A stretch of DNA of 47,567 bases from Candidatus Gastranaerophilales bacterium (lineage in GTDB: Bacteria; Cyanobacteriota; Vampirovibrionia; Gastranaerophilales; Gastranaerophilaceae). The position numbers and the translations under genes were made by a program. Under the pieces are notes generated by a model. It did not search any database and had not been told where the DNA came from. It was given only the letters and a program-made list of their open reading frames with translations. Shown one piece after another: positions 46,158-47,567 of the stretch (position 1 is its first letter; each line of letters opens with the position of its first letter). The stretch covers positions 1 through 47,567 of the forward strand of contig CALUTD010000019.1 in assembly GCA_944323625.1 (NCBI GenBank), read 5' to 3'.

Positions 46158-46881
46158 ATGAATAAATCAATTATCCGCTACGGGGGGGGGTGGTAGAACA
46201 GGACTAAATTTTTATAACTTTTCTATCTTCAAAAAAACTTCATTCACACTTTCAGAAGTATTAATTACACTTGTTATCATAGGCATTATTGCAGCAATAA
46301 CCGTACCTTTAATTTATACAAGCTATCAAAAAGAAGCAACAGTTCAAAAACTTAAAAAGGGATACTCTGCTGTATGCGAAATTGTTAGATTGTCAGAGCT
46401 TGACAATGGACCACTATCAACGTGGGAGTTTGATACAGCATATAACTCTGATGGCGTAAACTCAGAATTTTTTAAAAAATATTTTGAACCTTATATTATA
46501 GGTACTAAAAAATATGGAACAGCATATAATCAAGAGTATAGAATACATAATATTGACGGTACAAACGCTCTTGGTATATCATACTGGTATGTGTTAGCAG
46601 ATGGAAGCGGTCTGACTATGTTTTCAAACGGAACAAATTACTGCTGGGTTTTAATAGATACAAATGCATCAAATCCTCCAAACAGACTTGGGAAAGATAT
46701 GTTTATGCTCGATATTAAAATGAAAAAACAAGTGAGATTATGGGGTAGTACCATTAAAGATTTTAAAAATTCTTCTGGATACCCCTGTAACAAAGGAAGC
46801 GGAGCACAATATGCCGGCGGGTATTGCGGAGCCTGGATTCAAGCAGAAGGCTGGAAAATTCCCGACGGATATCCCTGGTAA
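46158..46881 (+). CDS. Poly-G phase-variable prepilin C (OFF as assembled)
   Basis: From ATG 46158 the frame reads MNKSIIRYGGGW and stops at TAG 46194-46196. The other frame reads GRTGLNFYNFSIFKKTSFTLSEVLITLVIIGIIAAITVP and runs to 46881 with no start codon before the hydrophobic segment. One G fewer (8) or two more (11) joins them into about 240 residues. It has a DTNASNPPNRLGKDMFMLDI loop and ends GWKIPDGYPW, a shortened form of the family ending. Start region and promoter resemble those of prepilin A. Confidence 0.8.
46182..46190 (+). repeat. Poly-G run (9) in prepilin C
   Basis: Nine G, 24 bases after the start of the ATG, flanked by CGCTAC as in prepilin A. A run of n = 8 or 11 restores the frame. 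Confidence 0.9.
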
Positions 46882-47001
46882 ATTCAAATCAGGACCACAG
46901 GCTAAGCAGAAGACTTGTTCTACGGTTATATGCGTTTCGTAATTTGTGCGTCAGCACATATGTTTAAGGTCAAATGTATTTCAATCAAATTTAAATGCAA
47001 A

Positions 47002-47041
47002 ATAAAAACCGGGTGTTAGAGTTGTTATCTAACCCCCGGTT
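47002..47041 (-). terminator. Terminator after 5S rRNA
   Basis: On the minus strand AACCGGGGGTTAGA pairs with TCTAACACCCGGTT, with one mismatched position, followed by a U-run. It lies 10 bases past the 5S 3' end and probably closes an rRNA operon. Confidence 0.88.
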
Positions 47042-47051
47042 CAAACTTGAA

Positions 47052-47166
47052 TCCGGCAACTAGTTATTTTCCCGGGCGGTCTTCCGCCGAGTATTTTCAC
47101 CGCAAGCAGTCTTTACGACCGTGTTCGGAATGGTTACGGGTGGTTTCCTGCCGCTTGGTCACCGGA
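47052..47166 (-). rRNA. rrf: 5S ribosomal RNA
   Basis: About 115 nucleotides on the minus strand. The conserved loop CCATTCCGAACACGG is present, the ends (TCCGGTGACC and GTTGCCGGA) pair, and the GGAAACCACCCG and CTCGGCGGAAGACCGCCCGGG regions fit the other arms. The 23S gene expected upstream is not within the remaining 400 bases; repeats fill that space instead. Confidence 0.92.
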
Positions 47167-47190
47167 AAATTTCTTTTGATGGTTTTTTTC

Positions 47191-47567
47191 TTAAAATTTG
47201 ACCATCTTTAAGCATTTCCGCTTGTACTCTGATTACTGCATAGAAAAATTTTAATCATCAAATTTCGCTTCTTGGATTTTCCTTTCAGCTCAATCTTGAA
47301 TCTTCGCTTCAGAAACTTAACAGTTTCTTGCGCTCCGACCGATTTTCGCTTCTTCGGGCTCGCACGCTCCCGCGTGACTCCGCCCTACGGAAAATCCGCT
47401 TCTTGAAATTGCTTTGCGCTCTTGCAAGTGTTCGTTTCGCTTTCGCTGTCACTCACTTTGCAATCGCTTTCCGGATCTTCGTCCGTCCGCAATTTCGCTT
47501 CTTAAAATTTTTGCACTAAACGGGTCTCCACGTGAAAACTCATCGTTTCCCCGTTTCGCCCTCTGCA
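47191..47567 (-). repeat. Structured repeat cluster R6, 5' of the 5S rRNA
   Basis: At least three units and a short one. Short unit about 47191-47268 (AAATTTGA with TCAAATTT). Unit 1 about 47271-47400: GGATTTTCC (47274-47282) with GGAAAATCC (47389-47397). Unit 2 about 47401-47498: GAAATTGC (47405-47412) with GCAATTTC (47489-47496). Unit 3 starts near 47501 and runs off the window; it has an AAACGGG and CCCGTTT pair. A 63-codon open frame here is repeat sequence. Confidence 0.85.

Noticed and set aside
47167-47567. 3' end of a 23S rRNA gene
   Set aside because: The sequence is repeat units; no conserved 23S end segment could be recognised.

Overview
The window looks like a chromosomal segment of an AT-rich, Gram-negative-type bacterium. 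The best guess is a gut member of the Vampirovibrionia/Melainabacteria (Gastranaerophilales), the non-photosynthetic sister group of Cyanobacteria. This rests on the low-GC coding style, five prepilin-like genes with FTLSEVLITL-type N-termini, an OmpR-type regulator and kinase pair, a heptose adenylyltransferase, and a zinc-type S14. No 16S or 23S sequence lies in the window, so the assignment is inference.

Layout. 1-11 kb: a GAF-GGDEF diguanylate cyclase, ribD with two small partners, mutS-rimO, obg, and a two-gene unit with an ASKHA iron-sulfur activator. 11-13.4 kb: a type II restriction-modification pair (C5 methyltransferase and HNH nuclease). 13.4-18.4 kb (minus): a TPR protein, two secreted proteins (one an M48-like protease that has lost its zinc ligands), a cupin and a GlcD-like oxidase. 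18.5-22.7 kb (plus): a DedA-like membrane protein, a two-component system, tadA and a DUF2400 gene. Then alaS (minus). 25.6-28 kb: an island with an XRE repressor, a frameshifted prepilin, an intact prepilin and an AbrB-like protein. 28-37.4 kb (minus): the S10-spc ribosomal protein operon, in canonical order from rpsJ to rplR and ending there. 37.8-39.3 kb: a prepilin and an endolysin fragment. 40-45.2 kb (plus): mfd, a PpiC lipoprotein and an rfaE2/hldE C-terminal-type gene. 45.3-46.9 kb: two more prepilins. The window ends with a 5S rRNA (minus).

Two signals stand out. First, three prepilin genes (37.8, 45.4 and 46.2 kb) each have a good promoter, a Shine-Dalgarno sequence and an ATG followed within 25 bases by a run of 9-10 G. 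In all three the run puts the prepilin body out of frame, and in all three a run of 8 or 11 G would restore it. This looks like a set of phase-variable pilins, all OFF in this assembly.

Second, six clusters of GC-richer repeat units (about 80-160 bp) lie after stop codons or in the 5S leader region. Several sit inside the ribosomal protein operon. Each unit is bounded by an inverted repeat, and the arms change together between copies (compensatory pairs at several nested stems), which points to a conserved folded RNA or DNA element. A second, unrelated palindromic element (22.75 kb, with a half copy at 15.16 kb) also sits at stop codons.

Most housekeeping calls are secure. The functions of the small secreted proteins, the partner of the ASKHA protein, and the biological role of both repeat families are unknown.
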